Positions 9,448 to 19,585 are shown, numbered from the stretch's first letter. The stretch: 64,000 nt of DNA from Pelomonas cellulosilytica (GCF_021353265.1 NZ_JAJTWU010000003.1:186001-250000), one strand, 5' to 3'. Made by a program: numbers and translations. The notes: generated from the sequence alone by a model not told the origin.

Positions 9448-10380
9448 TCAAATGACGACCTCTTCCGCCAACGCGGCCACTTGGGCAGGGCTTGGCGGCG
9501 CAAAGCCCGCCGCCGTGCAGGCGGCGGCGCCGGCGGCGAGTGCGCAGCGCAGATGCTGCGAGGCCGGCGCCGCGGGCTGGCGCATCAGGCTGTCGAGCAG
9601 CCCCGCCAGTGCCGCGTCACCCGCGCCGATGGTGTCGACCACCGCCACGGCGGGCGGCTTGCCGCTGCATTCCTCGGCGCCATGGAACAGCGTGGCCCCC
9701 TCGGCGCCGCGGGTCAGTAGCAGCCAGGCATTCGGGTTCCAGGCGGCGATCTGCGCGAGGCCCGAGCGGTGGTCGGTCACGCGGAACAGGCCGCGCAGGT
9801 CTTCGTCCGACACCTTGATGACGTCGGCAAGCCGGCACATCTGCTCCAGCGTGTCGTCATAGCTGGAGTCCATCGACGGCGCGCGGAAGTTGGGGTCGTA
9901 GCTGATCAGGCGGCCCTCGTCCTTCAGCGCCTGCGCCAGCGCGCGCAGCCGGCCCGCCAGAGGCTCGCGAACGAGACTGAGGCTGCCGAAATGCGCCCAG
10001 CGCAGCGACCGCGTCCAGCCCATCGGCAGGCCCTCGGGGCGGAAATGCAGGTCGGCGCTGTCCTGGCCGATAAAGAAGTACTGCGGCGGGTCGAGCTCAT
10101 GCACGATGGCCAGCAGCGGCGGGCGCGGCAGCTGCTGGATGAAGCGCATGTCCAGGTTGTGGTCCTGGCTGCGCTGCCAGATGTCGGCGCCGAACGGGTC
10201 GCGGCTGACCGCCCCGCCAAAGGCGCTCAGCTGACCGAGCGTGGACATGGCGACGGCCACGTTCCACGGCGAGCCGCCGCAGCTGCTGCGCCACTCATGC
10301 GGCCCGGTACGCACGAGGTCGGTCAGCGCTTCGCCGAACGCAATGAAATGCGGCAGATCGGGGTGAAGGATTCGCGTCAT
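9448..10380 (-). CDS. PfkB-family carbohydrate kinase (fructokinase-like)
   Basis: 310-aa ribokinase-fold sugar kinase. The N-terminal part has FIAFGEALTDLVR and CGGSPWNVAVAMSTLG (sugar-binding glycine motif), and the C-terminal part the PfkB signature VDTIGAGDAALAG with the catalytic Asp. The ATG at 10378-10380 begins right at the conserved core; the longer open frame upstream would run into the moaA promoter and coding start on the opposite strand. Substrate is uncertain: fructose or a related hexose is most likely, and no sugar transporter or regulator lies next to it. Divergent from moaA with about 75 bp between. Confidence 0.85.
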   Translation of the reverse strand: MTRILHPDLPHFIAFGEALTDLVRTGPHEWRSSCGGSPWNVAVAMSTLGQLSAFGGAVSRDPFGADIWQRSQDHNLDMRFIQQLPRPPLLAIVHELDPPQYFFIGQDSADLHFRPEGLPMGWTRSLRWAHFGSLSLVREPLAGRLRALAQALKDEGRLISYDPNFRAPSMDSSYDDTLEQMCRLADVIKVSDEDLRGLFRVTDHRSGLAQIAAWNPNAWLLLTRGAEGATLFHGAEECSGKPPAVAVVDTIGAGDAALAGLLDSLMRQPAAPASQHLRCALAAGAAACTAAGFAPPSPAQVAALAEEVVI

Positions 10381-10455
10381 CCCCACCGATTCAAGCGCGA
10401 CGCCGCCATCGCCGCAAGTGCCGGGGGGCCATTCGCGCACTGACACAATGGCACC

Positions 10456-11568
10456 ATGCACGCCCGCGTGATCCCCCTGCACGACGCCCGAGACGCGGGC
10501 CCGGCCGCACGGCCAATGGCCGTCGAGCCTGGCATGCCGCTGGCCGACGCACTGAGCCGACCGCTGCGCGACCTGCGCATCTCGGTGACGGACCGTTGCA
10601 ATTTCCGCTGCGGCTACTGCATGCCCAAGCAGGTCTTCGACCAGCACCACGAGTTCCTGCCCCACGCCGAGCTGCTGAGCTTCGAGGAGATCACACGGCT
10701 GGCTCGCGTCTTCGTGAGCCTGGGCGTCGAGAAGTTACGTATCACCGGCGGCGAGCCCACGCTGCGCCGCGGGCTCGAATCGCTGATCGCGATGCTCGCT
10801 GTCCTGCGCACGCCTGAGGGCCGCCCGCTGGACCTCACGCTGACGACCAACGGCTCTACGCTCGTCAAGAAGGCCGCAGCACTCAAGGCGGCAGGCCTGA
10901 ACCGCCTGACAGTCAGCCTCGACGGGCTCGACGATGCGGTGTTCCAGCGCATGAACGATGTGGGCTTTCCAGTGGCCAGCGTGCTGGACGGCATCCGCGC
11001 CGCGCAGGCTGCCGGCCTGGGTCCGATCAAGGTCAACATGGTCGTGCAGCGCGGCGTCAACGACAGTCAGATCCTGCCGATGGCGCAGCACTTCCGTGGC
11101 TCCGGCGTTGTACTGCGCTTCATCGAGTACATGGACGTGGGCGCCACCAATGGCTGGCGCATGGACCAGGTGCTGCCCAGCGCCGACGTGCAGCGCCGCA
11201 TTGCGCAGGCGTTCCCGCTGGTGCCGCTGTCACCCAGCGCACCGGGCGAGACAGCCGAGCGCTGGGCCTATGCGGACGGCGGCGGTGAGGTGGGGTTCAT
11301 CTCCAGCGTCACGCAGGCCTTCTGCGGCGAATGCAACCGCGCGCGGCTGTCGACCGAAGGGCGGCTCTACACCTGCCTGTTCGCGCACCGCGGGCACGAC
11401 CTGCGCGCGTTGCTGCGGGGCGCCTCGCCGTCGAGCGATGAGCAGCTGGCCGACGCCGTCGCGGGCGTGTGGGCGGGCCGCAGCGACCGCTACTCGCAGC
11501 TGCGAGGCCAGCGGCAGGCAACGCCCGACGGTGAACGCCGCGTCGAGATGCACTACATCGGCGGCTGA
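10456..11568 (+). CDS. moaA: GTP 3',8-cyclase MoaA (molybdenum cofactor synthesis)
   Basis: Radical-SAM enzyme for the first step of molybdopterin synthesis, converting GTP to 3',8-cyclo-GTP. 370 aa. The N-terminal [4Fe-4S] motif is CNFRCGYC; the second cluster is in [19 protein letters not shown]; the chain ends in the Gly-Gly tail (YIGG). The N-terminus is about 35 residues longer than usual before [10 protein letters not shown]. Starts an overlapping run with a small membrane ORF, mobA and a GNAT gene. The cofactor would serve the formate dehydrogenase at 61-64 kb, among others. Confidence 0.95.
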   Translation: MHARVIPLHDARDAGPAARPMAVEPGMPLADALSRPLRDLRISVTDRCNFRCGYCMPKQVFDQHHEFLPHAELLSFEEITRLARVFVSLGVEKLRITGGEPTLRRGLESLIAMLAVLRTPEGRPLDLTLTTNGSTLVKKAAALKAAGLNRLTVSLDGLDDAVFQRMNDVGFPVASVLDGIRAAQAAGLGPIKVNMVVQRGVNDSQILPMAQHFRGSGVVLRFIEYMDVGATNGWRMDQVLPSADVQRRIAQAFPLVPLSPSAPGETAERWAYADGGGEVGFISSVTQAFCGECNRARLSTEGRLYTCLFAHRGHDLRALLRGASPSSDEQLADAVAGVWAGRSDRYSQLRGQRQATPDGERRVEMHYIGG

Positions 11569-11861
11569 TGAACGGCTGGTTCACGCGGTCCCTGCAGAAG
11601 CGCGCCGCGCTGGCCGTGGCCGCATCGCTGGCCCTGCCCTGGCTGGCAGGCGAGTTCGCCAAGGGCTTCTACCAGCCCGGTCTCGCCGATGACGCCGTCC
11701 GCCGCCAGATGCTCATCGACTTCATCGTCATCGGCGCCAGCCTGTTCGCGCTGACGATGGTGGCGACCTGGCTCATCGGCTGCTGGATCACCGCCGTGAT
11801 GAAGGGGCCGCGCCGCGACGCCGACGCCTTCCCGGGTGCTCCCGGCGAGCCGCCGCCGTGA
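11568..11861 (+). CDS. small two-helix membrane protein of unknown function
   Basis: 97 aa, not recognised. Two hydrophobic segments (about residues 12-27 and 48-75) and a short Pro-rich cytosolic tail. Its ATG overlaps the moaA stop by one base (TGATG) and its stop overlaps the mobA GTG, so it is translated within the cofactor run. Nothing in the sequence shows a catalytic role. Confidence 0.7.
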   Translation: MNGWFTRSLQKRAALAVAASLALPWLAGEFAKGFYQPGLADDAVRRQMLIDFIVIGASLFALTMVATWLIGCWITAVMKGPRRDADAFPGAPGEPPP

Positions 11862-12430
11862 GCACTGCCGCGACCGAGATCACCGGCCTCGTGCTGGCTG
11901 GCGGCCTGGCGCGCCGCATGGGCGGCGTCGACAAGGGCCTGCAGCCCTGGCGGGGCCGGCCACTGGCGGCCCAGGTGCTCGACGCACTGCGCCCGCAGGT
12001 CGAGCGTCTGTTGATCAGCGCCAACCGACATCTGGAGGCGTACGCCGCCTTCGGCGCGCCGGTACTGACCGACCCGCCGGACCTCGAGTTCGCCGGGCCG
12101 CTGGCCGGCATGCTGGCCGGGCTGAACGCGTTGCCGCCCGACGCCTGGCTGCTCACCGCGCCCTGCGACAGTCCTCACCTGCCCGCCGACCTCGGCCTTC
12201 GCCTGCTGGACGCGGCCCGCCCCCACGGCCTGGCTTTCGCGCAGGCCGACCGCGAGCATCCGACGCACGCGCTGCTTCACGCCCGCCTGCGCGAGCCGCT
12301 GGCCGCCTACCTGCGGGGCGGCGGCCGCGCGGTGCTGGGCTGGATGCGCACGCAGGCGCACGGCGTCGCCCGATTCGCCGACGAAGCCGCCTTCGCGAAC
12401 TTCAACCATCTGGAGGACCTGCGTGGCTGA
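11858..12430 (+). CDS. mobA: molybdenum cofactor guanylyltransferase MobA
   Basis: Transfers GMP to Mo-molybdopterin to give MGD cofactor. 190 aa with the nucleotidyltransferase signature LAGGLARRMGGVDKGLQ near residue 13, DPPDLEFAGPLAGMLAGL, and the metal-binding APCDSPHLP. The start is a GTG at 11858 overlapping the previous stop (GTGA). Needed for bis-MGD enzymes such as the formate dehydrogenase in this window. Confidence 0.94.
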   Translation: MSTAATEITGLVLAGGLARRMGGVDKGLQPWRGRPLAAQVLDALRPQVERLLISANRHLEAYAAFGAPVLTDPPDLEFAGPLAGMLAGLNALPPDAWLLTAPCDSPHLPADLGLRLLDAARPHGLAFAQADREHPTHALLHARLREPLAAYLRGGGRAVLGWMRTQAHGVARFADEAAFANFNHLEDLRG

Positions 12431-12947
12431 ACTCATCATCCGCTCCATGCAGGAGCCCGACCTGATGGGCTACAAGGCGCTGCGTGACGCCATGCTGGCG
12501 GGCCATCCCGAGGCCTTCACATCCGACGCCGAGACCGAGTGCCAGCGCGACCTCGCCAGCTACCGCAGCCGGCTGGCGGGCGGCTCCCAGGGCGGCACGC
12601 TATTCACGCTGCTGGCGCTGGACGACGGTCGAATCGTCGGCGCACTGACCTGCGAGCGCGAGGCGCGCAGCAAGGTCCAGCACATCGCGCATCTGGTGGG
12701 CATGATGGTGGCCGACACGCACCGCGGCCGCGGCATCGGCCGCGCGCTGCTGCAGGCCGCTGTGCGCCAGTTGCGCGCCACGCACGGGCTGGCCCAGCTG
12801 ACGCTCAGCGTGACGGCCAGCAACCGCGCCGCGGTGGGTCTGTACGAAAGCGCCGGCTTCGTCCGCTACGGCCGGCTCGCCGACGCGATCCGGCTGCCTG
12901 ACGGCCGGCGCCTCGACAAAGACTTGATGGCCTTAAGGCTGGACTAG
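12423..12947 (+). CDS. GNAT family N-acetyltransferase
   Basis: 174 aa. Acetyl-CoA binding motif A is visible as VADTHRGRGIGRALLQAAV, followed by LTLSVTASNRAAVGLYESAGF, typical of RimI-like GNATs. The GTG start overlaps the end of mobA by 8 bp. The acceptor substrate is unknown. Its last 15 bp overlap the convergent YceI-like gene. Confidence 0.88.
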   Translation: MAELIIRSMQEPDLMGYKALRDAMLAGHPEAFTSDAETECQRDLASYRSRLAGGSQGGTLFTLLALDDGRIVGALTCEREARSKVQHIAHLVGMMVADTHRGRGIGRALLQAAVRQLRATHGLAQLTLSVTASNRAAVGLYESAGFVRYGRLADAIRLPDGRRLDKDLMALRLD

Positions 12948-13559
12948 CTCGAACTGCACGACCAGCTCGTCCTGCACCGCCAGCAGGCCGCCCAGCACGG
13001 TGAACGGCTGGATGCCGAAGTCGCTCTGGCGGATGACGACCTGGCCGCGCGCGCGGCGCCCGTCCACATCGGCCACGAAGCTCTGCCGGCGGGTCACGCC
13101 ATGCAGCGTGATCTCGGCCTCCACCGCCCGCCGTGCGCCCTCGCCCACCTGGTGCACGGTGCGGACGACGACCTCCGGATGCGAGGCCGACTCCAGGGCC
13201 TTCAACAGGTTGGCGCGCGTGCCAGCGCGGGCCTCGTCATCCACCGCACTGGTGAACCCCTCCCCCAGCGCGGCCCGCAGCGCCGGCGGATCGACGGCCA
13301 GCGCATCCAGCCGGAAGCGCAGCACCGGGCCGGCGGCGGGCCAGTCCACGTGGAGATCGCCAGCGCGCAGCACATGGTTGTGACCCAGCCGCGCTGCAGT
13401 GCCCCCGCGGAACACCAGCACGCGCAATTCGCTGGCCAGCGCCTCGGCCGAGGCGGCGGGAGGGATCGCCTCGGGCGCAGTTCCGCAACCTCCGAGGGCG
13501 GCTGCGGCAATGTAAAGGGCCGGCAACAGCAGGCGGCGGCGTAGGGGTTGCGTGCTCAA
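12933..13559 (-). CDS. YceI-like lipoprotein
   Basis: About 208 aa. Signal sequence with a lipobox-like ALGGC, then a lipocalin-like YceI domain (LGHNHVLRAGDLHVDWP, ITLHGVTRRQSFVADV, SDFGIQPFTVLGGLLAVQDELVV). Periplasmic, possibly binding a hydrophobic ligand. There is no ATG in a sensible place; a TTG at 13557-13559 gives a proper signal peptide, so that start is a best guess. Its 3' end overlaps the convergent GNAT gene by 15 bp. Confidence 0.75.
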   Translation of the reverse strand: MSTQPLRRRLLLPALYIAAAALGGCGTAPEAIPPAASAEALASELRVLVFRGGTAARLGHNHVLRAGDLHVDWPAAGPVLRFRLDALAVDPPALRAALGEGFTSAVDDEARAGTRANLLKALESASHPEVVVRTVHQVGEGARRAVEAEITLHGVTRRQSFVADVDGRRARGQVVIRQSDFGIQPFTVLGGLLAVQDELVVQFELVQP

Positions 13560-13652
13560 CTGGCGTTTTCGCGAGGATCTTGTGACACGAAGCGCGACGT
13601 TGCCGCGCCAGGCTGGTCTAGCATAGCCCCCATCTCCGCCAGGGAGCCCCGC

Positions 13653-14189
13653 ATGACCAGCTTGTTCCGCCCCGCCCTCGACCTGATGGCGCAATACGCC
13701 GCCTACCACCGCGACCGCCGCAACATCACGACGCATTTCATCGGCATTCCGCTGATCGTCTTTGCGATCAGCGTGCTGCTGGCGCGCGCCGAGTTCTCGG
13801 TCGGCGAGACGCCGATGAACGCCGCCATCATCGCCTGGGCCCTGTCGGCGCTGTGGTACGTCACGCGGGGCAACCTCGTGCTGGGCGTCGCGACGGCGCT
13901 GACCAACGGCCTGCTGACCGCGCTGGCGATGACCGCCGCGCAGGGCACGACCGCCGGCTGGCTCACCGTGGGCCTCGTCAGCTTCATCATCGGCTGGATG
14001 TTCCAGTTCGTCGGACACTACTACGAGGGTCGCAAGCCGGCCTTCGTGGACGATCTCGTCGGCCTGCTGGTGGGTCCGATGTTTGTCGTTGGCGAGGCGA
14101 TGTTCACGCTGGGCTGGGGCCGGCCGCTGCTGGCCGAGATCGAACGCCGCGTCGGCCCGACGCACCTGCGTGACCTGGCCCATCCGTAA
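13653..14189 (+). CDS. Mpo1-like (DUF962/YGL010w family) membrane protein
   Basis: 178 aa with four hydrophobic segments. His-containing motifs are AAYHRDRRNITTHFIGIPL at the start and FVGHYYEGRKPAF later, characteristic of the Mpo1-like family, whose yeast member is a 2-hydroxy fatty acid dioxygenase. The ATG at 13653 follows AGGGAG at a good distance; the open frame upstream is not used. Bacterial function is not settled. Confidence 0.82.
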   Translation: MTSLFRPALDLMAQYAAYHRDRRNITTHFIGIPLIVFAISVLLARAEFSVGETPMNAAIIAWALSALWYVTRGNLVLGVATALTNGLLTALAMTAAQGTTAGWLTVGLVSFIIGWMFQFVGHYYEGRKPAFVDDLVGLLVGPMFVVGEAMFTLGWGRPLLAEIERRVGPTHLRDLAHP

Positions 14190-14291
14190 GCGGGGCCACA
14201 CCCCTCGAAAAACCGAAGCGACCTTCAGCCTGGAACTGCCTCCGGGCGGCCGGGCCGCCCCGGGAGAATGTGCGGTTCACCAAGGACCGCC

Positions 14292-15050
14292 ATGCTCGAC
14301 CTGCTGACCAACCCGCAGACCTGGATCGCCCTCGCCACGCTGACCGCGTTGGAACTGGTGCTGGGCATCGACAACATCATCTTCATCAGCATCCTGGTGG
14401 ACAAGCTGCCCAAGGCGCGCCAGGAGCTGGCACGGCGACTAGGCCTGTTCATGGCGATGTTCATGCGCATCGGGCTGCTGCTGATGCTGGCCTGGATCGT
14501 CGGCATGGTCGAACCGCTGTTCACCGTGTTCGGCAAGGACATCTCCGGCCGCGACCTTATCCTCATCGGCGGCGGCCTCTTCCTGATCTGGAAGAGTACC
14601 GGCGAGATCCACGGCTCGCTCGAAGGCGAGGACGAGACGCAAGAAGGCTCGGGAAGCAAGGCTAAGGCGGCGCTGGCCGCGGTCATCCTGCAGATCATGG
14701 TCGTGGACCTGGTCTTCTCGCTGGACTCCATCATCACGGCCGTCGGCATGGTGGACGACGTGCGCATCATGATTGCAGCGGTCGTCTGCTCGGTGGGGCT
14801 GATGATGCTGTTCGCCGGCCCCATCGGCCGCTTCGTCTCCGAGCATCCGACGATCAAGATGCTGGCGCTGAGTTTCCTCGTCGTCGTGGGCGTCGTTCTG
14901 GTGGCCGAGGGCTTCGGCCACCATGTGCCCAAGGGCTACATCTACTTCGCAATGGCGTTCTCGCTGGTCGTGGAGATGATGAACATCAAGATGCGGCGCA
15001 AGTCGAGCAGCGCCGTCAGGTTGCGTCACCAAATCCCCGGGCAGGAGTGA
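14292..15050 (+). CDS. TerC family integral membrane protein
   Basis: 252 aa with about seven transmembrane helices. TerC hallmarks are ELVLGIDNIIFISIL near the start and VVDLVFSLDSIITAVGM in the middle, with acidic residues inside helices. Family members export Mn2+ or influence membrane protein maturation and tellurite resistance. The ATG at 14292 is preceded by AAGGA. A strong GC hairpin (about 14240-14266) lies in the leader but I could not match it to the manganese riboswitch often found before such genes. Confidence 0.9.
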   Translation: MLDLLTNPQTWIALATLTALELVLGIDNIIFISILVDKLPKARQELARRLGLFMAMFMRIGLLLMLAWIVGMVEPLFTVFGKDISGRDLILIGGGLFLIWKSTGEIHGSLEGEDETQEGSGSKAKAALAAVILQIMVVDLVFSLDSIITAVGMVDDVRIMIAAVVCSVGLMMLFAGPIGRFVSEHPTIKMLALSFLVVVGVVLVAEGFGHHVPKGYIYFAMAFSLVVEMMNIKMRRKSSSAVRLRHQIPGQE

Positions 15051-15072
15051 GGGCCGCTCGCCACAATCGTGA

Positions 15073-15090
15073 CGCCGGCCCCTGCCGGCG
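15073..15090 (+). terminator. hairpin after terC, weak terminator candidate
   Basis: CGCCGGC, loop CCCT, GCCGGCG: a 7-bp perfect stem about 22 bp after the terC stop, followed by CATTGTTG rather than a clean T run. Possible terminator; also close to the next start. Confidence 0.35.
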
Positions 15091-15109
15091 CATTGTTGAG
15101 GCTCACCCA

Positions 15110-16171
15110 ATGGCACGTCCGCTCGCCGTCATGATCTCCGCGCTGATGCTCGGCGCCGCCTTCTCCGCCAACGCCGGCCCGCTGAAGGAACGCCTTCTCG
15201 AGCGCATGCAGCAGCGGGCTGCCAGCGCGCCGGAGGGTGGTACCGACGAGGACGGCGAGCTGGCCGACATGGGCGGCACGGCGCGCAGCGATGCGATGAG
15301 CTGCGCAGACTGGTCGCAGCGCGTGAATCGGCTGCAGCAGCGCCTGGCCGGCCGCCACAGCGGGCCGACGCCCGATCTGAAGGATGTCGCCTACGGCCCG
15401 CGCCCGCTGCAGACGCTGGACATCTACCGCGCGCAGGGCGGCGGCGGCCGGGCGCCGGTGGTGCTGATGGTGCACGGCGGCGGCTGGTGCGTCGGCGACA
15501 AGGCAGCCGGCGGCGTGGTGCAGAACAAGGTGGAACGCTGGACGCCGCGCGGCCTCATCGTCGTGTCAGCCAACTACCCAATGGTGTCCGACGGTGACAA
15601 CGCGCTCGCGCAAGCCCACCACATTGCGCGGGCGCTGGCCTTCGTGCAAGCTCACGCGGTCGAGTGGGGCGGCGATGGCAGCCGCGTCGTGCTGATGGGG
15701 CATTCCGCCGGTGCCCACCTGGTGTCGCTCGTCAACGCTAGCTCGGCGATCCGTGCGGCCGAAGGGGCGCGGCCAGCGCTCGGCACGGTGTCCCTGGATG
15801 CCGGTGCGGTGGATGTGGTGACGCAGATGCCCCAGGTCTATCCCTTCCTCAAGACGCGCTACCGCGAAGCATTCGGCACGACCGAGGCCGAATGGATCCC
15901 GGCATCGCCCTTCCATCAGCTAACCGCAGGCGCTTCGCCGTGGCTCGGCGTGTGCTCGACGCAGCGCAAGGACGACCCCTGCGCGCAGGCTCGCGCCTAT
16001 GTCGACAAGAGCCGCAGCCTGGGCATTCCTGCCGACGTGCTGCCGCAGCCGAAGAACCACGGCGCCATCAACAAGACGCTGGGCGAACCTGGTGCCTACA
16101 CCGACGCGGTCGAACGCTTCATGGCCGGCCTGGACGGACAGCTGGCCGGGCTGCTGCGCGCGCCCCGATGA
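15110..16171 (+). CDS. secreted alpha/beta hydrolase (carboxylesterase-like)
   Basis: 353 aa. Signal peptide ending near ANAG, then a lid-like charged region, then the hydrolase: oxyanion motif MVHGGGWCVGD, nucleophile elbow GHSAGA, and a late His in KNHGAINK. Resembles BD-FAE/Aes-like esterases acting on short acyl esters. The ATG at 15110 is chosen because the signal peptide starts there. Substrate unknown. Confidence 0.82.
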   Translation: MARPLAVMISALMLGAAFSANAGPLKERLLERMQQRAASAPEGGTDEDGELADMGGTARSDAMSCADWSQRVNRLQQRLAGRHSGPTPDLKDVAYGPRPLQTLDIYRAQGGGGRAPVVLMVHGGGWCVGDKAAGGVVQNKVERWTPRGLIVVSANYPMVSDGDNALAQAHHIARALAFVQAHAVEWGGDGSRVVLMGHSAGAHLVSLVNASSAIRAAEGARPALGTVSLDAGAVDVVTQMPQVYPFLKTRYREAFGTTEAEWIPASPFHQLTAGASPWLGVCSTQRKDDPCAQARAYVDKSRSLGIPADVLPQPKNHGAINKTLGEPGAYTDAVERFMAGLDGQLAGLLRAPR

Positions 16172-16190
16172 GCGAGGAGGTGCAGGCGAC

Positions 16191-16583
16191 GTGATCACGC
16201 GGCCCCTGACACCGTTCGTCGCGTTCGACGGCATCCCGTTCACGCTCGGCGTCGAGGCGCTGATCGCGGAGCACGGCCTGCCCCACCGCTGCGCGCGCAA
16301 TGACGTGGCACTCAACGAATACGACTACGGCCACAGCGTGTTCCGCTTCCAGGACGGCGGGCGGCTGGAGGAGATCACCAAGCGGACACCGGTGCTGCTG
16401 CTGGATTCGGTCGCCGTTCCCTTCGCGACGCTCGGCGCTTTCGTGAGGGCACAGGATGCAGACGCCTTCGAGCGCGCGGGCTTCATCGTCAGCCCACGCT
16501 ATGGCGTGGCCTTCGTGCCGGACGAGCCCGACTGGGTCACGGCGCTGGCGCAGCATTGCATCCCGACATGGCGGGCGCTGTGA
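16191..16583 (+). CDS. conserved hypothetical protein
   Basis: About 130 aa, not recognised. No signal peptide or membrane segment; acidic. Stretches such as EYDYGHSVFRFQDGGRLEEI suggest a compact mixed alpha/beta fold. The GTG at 16191 has GAGGAGG about 10 bp upstream, which decides the start. It lies 19 bp after the esterase gene and overlaps the VOC gene, so the three may be one transcript. Confidence 0.65.
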   Translation: MITRPLTPFVAFDGIPFTLGVEALIAEHGLPHRCARNDVALNEYDYGHSVFRFQDGGRLEEITKRTPVLLLDSVAVPFATLGAFVRAQDADAFERAGFIVSPRYGVAFVPDEPDWVTALAQHCIPTWRAL

Positions 16584-17350
16584 TCCGCCTGGCCTGTGCG
16601 TTGCTGCTCGCGGCGGCAGGCCCGGCCATGGGCCAGCTCCTGCGGCTGGACCACATCCCGACCGCCGTCCTCGACCTCGACCAGGCAGTCGCCGACTTCC
16701 GCGGGCTGGGCTTCTCGATCAAGCCGGGGCGGGTCCATGGCAACGGCCTGCGCAATGCGCACATCAAGTTCGACAACGGTGCCGGCCTCGAATTGATCCA
16801 CGTCGCGGAAGCCCGTGATGCGCTGACCGCGCACTACGCCGAATTCCAGCGCCAGGGCGAAGGGCCCGCTTACCTGGCGCTGCACGCCGACGACGAGTCG
16901 CGCGTGGCGGCCGCGCTGCAGGCGGCCGGCATCGCGCACCGGCGCGACGCCGACGGCCTGACGCTCGGCGACCCACGGCTGGCCTGGATCTTTTTCACCG
17001 CCGACAACCGCTCGCCGACGGACCGCCCAGAGCATTTCGCCCACGCCAACGGCACGTTCGCGACGCGCGAGGTCTGGGTGGCGCTGGATGGAGCGGAGGC
17101 CGCTCTGCTCGCGCAATTGCTGACGGCAGTCGGCGCCACGTCGCATGTCGAGCAACGCCGCACGCCGTTCGAGACCTCGGCGCACGTGTTCGAACTCGCG
17201 AACCGCGGCCGTATCGTCATCGTGCCTGGCCGTCACCGGCGGGTGGCAGGCCACGCCATCGTTGCGGTGCTGCTGGCCAGCCGTGCCGGGCCGGCCCGCT
17301 GGGTGCCGCCCAGCCTGGCCCACGGCGCCTGGCTGGGCTGGCAACCCTGA
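16568..17350 (+). CDS. VOC/glyoxalase-like domain protein with signal peptide
   Basis: About 260 aa. N-terminal hydrophobic segment (likely signal peptide ending at PAMG), then a glyoxalase-like domain beginning LLRLDHIPTAVLDLDQAVADF, with GFSIKPGRVHGNGLRNAHIKF and GAGLELIHV. Resembles Glyoxalase_3-type proteins. The ATG at 16568 overlaps the previous gene by 16 bp; a GTG at 16580 overlapping the stop as GTGA is an equally good start. Function unknown. Its stop abuts the convergent ureD stop. Confidence 0.75.
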   Translation: MAGAVIRLACALLLAAAGPAMGQLLRLDHIPTAVLDLDQAVADFRGLGFSIKPGRVHGNGLRNAHIKFDNGAGLELIHVAEARDALTAHYAEFQRQGEGPAYLALHADDESRVAAALQAAGIAHRRDADGLTLGDPRLAWIFFTADNRSPTDRPEHFAHANGTFATREVWVALDGAEAALLAQLLTAVGATSHVEQRRTPFETSAHVFELANRGRIVIVPGRHRRVAGHAIVAVLLASRAGPARWVPPSLAHGAWLGWQP

Positions 17351-18257
17351 TCAGGTGGCCCAGATGCGCGGGTCGCTGCCAGGCAGCGCCCACAGCCGCT
17401 CTCGCCACAGCGCCCGCACCCGCCGCAGCGCCAGCGTGACAGCCTCCACCTCGTCGCCGATGACGCGCGCCAGCAGTACGGCGCCGCCCAGCCGGGCCAG
17501 GTGCGTGATGCCGGCGTGCGGCACACCGTCCAGCAGCGCACGGCCATCCGTCAACAGCGCCTCGGCATCAGCGAGCGGCGCGGTCTGCGCGTAGGCCAGC
17601 GTCCCCATCACGCGATGGCCGGCGAGGCCGCAAGGGCCGTCGAGCAGCGCCGCATCGGCCGCGTCCAGCCAGCCCCGGTCCAGCCATTGGCCGGTGATCT
17701 CCAGATGCTGCAGCAGCCGGCCGCTATCGAAGGGCTGGCCGGCGGCGGGCAGGCCCAGACCCAGCACCTCGGTGGCGAACAGGCTGGCGCCGTGCGCGAG
17801 GCTGAGCCTGACCTCGTTGCGCGCAAGACAGGCCGGATAGGCCAGCGTCTCCTGCGGCAGCCATTCGAGCCGCGCGCCTTCGCCGACCGTCCCCTGCACG
17901 ACCTGGGCGGCTTCGCCAAGAAATCGAGGCTCCCGGGGCTGCTCAACGCCCTGCCCTTCCCCCGGGGGGAGTCCACCAGCTTGGGCCGGCCCGGCGCTGG
18001 TGGTGCAGCGGTAGAAGCGCGTCGCCGCGGGTGTGGTCACGAGCAGGTGGGCACCAGCCTGCACGTCGAGATGGATGTCGAGCCGGTCGCCGCCCACCAG
18101 GCCACCAGGCGGATGGACGAGCACCGCATGCGCGATGCGCTCACCCTCTGGGTAGAGTGTCTTCAGCAGCCGCAGCGGGCCGTCATGCCGCGCGTGGACA
18201 CGGGTCGCACCACCGCCGTCCCGCACCGCCGTCAGCGCCAGCCGGGCCGGCCAGCCC

Positions 18258-18265
<8 letters not shown>
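17351..18265 (-). CDS. ureD: urease accessory protein UreD (UreH)
   Basis: Chaperone that binds apo-urease and recruits UreF/UreG for nickel insertion. 304 aa with [44 protein letters not shown] and the C-terminal [10 protein letters not shown]. Between RCTTSAG and [12 protein letters not shown] there is an extra segment of about 25 residues (around [15 protein letters not shown]), not in UreD proteins as I know them; its DNA resembles dispersed GC-rich repeats. The TTG start at 18265 overlaps ureG by 8 bp. Last gene of ureEFGD. Confidence 0.9.
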
Positions 18266-18901
<636 letters not shown>

Positions 18902-18905
<4 letters not shown>

Positions 18906-19585
18906 GAACGGAAGAGTCGTGAGTATTGGGTTTCGTGGCGGGCGCCATGGACGCCCAGCAACGGCGCAAAGGCCATCGGCTCCGGCGCCGCCAGCGCGAT
19001 GGCCACGGCCTGCGGAATGGCGTGCACGAGGCGTGCCAGCAGCCGCTGGCCGGCGCTCTGGCCCAGCGGCACGCAGCGCACGGCCGCCTGCATAAGGTTC
19101 TCGGCCCAGCCGAAGGCGATGGCCTGTAGGGCAGACTCCAGCGCCGCGCCGCGCGATGCGGCAGCCGCGCCCATGACGACCGACCAGGTCGGCGCAGGCT
19201 TGAGCTGCTGCAGCAACGGCAGCACAGCTGCGTCGGGCATCAGCCCCTGCATCCACACGAGCAGGCTGCGGCCCATCTGCTGGGCCTGCTGCAGGCTTTC
19301 GCTGGTCTCGCGGGTCTGCAGCGTCCAGGCGTTCAGGTCGGCGAGGCGCTGGCCGTCCAGCGCCAGCGTGGCGGCGTGCGCCGCGGCGGCGACGGGCAGC
19401 TCGGCGCGGGCCTGCACCAGCTGTAGCTGGTTCAGCAGCCAGTCGCCGGCACTGCTCTCGTCGTGCACGAGGCCGGCGTCAACGGCCGCTTCCAATCCCT
19501 CGGAGTAGCTGAAGCCGCCCACCGGCAACGCCGGCGAGGCGAGCCAGAGCAACTGCAGCAGCGCGGGCTCAGTGCTTGTGGTCAT
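18902..19585 (-). CDS. ureF: urease accessory protein UreF
   Basis: 227-aa all-helical protein that gates UreG on the UreD-urease complex. Typical core [21 protein letters not shown] at residues 10-30 and SSAGDWL; ends YSRLFRS. The ATG at 19583-19585 lies inside the end of ureE (17-bp overlap). Longer upstream frames only re-read the His-rich tail of ureE. Confidence 0.94.

Noticed and set aside
14190-14291. Manganese (yybP-ykoY) riboswitch before terC
   Set aside because: There is a strong hairpin near 14240-14266, but I cannot find the conserved loops of this riboswitch class, so I do not call it.
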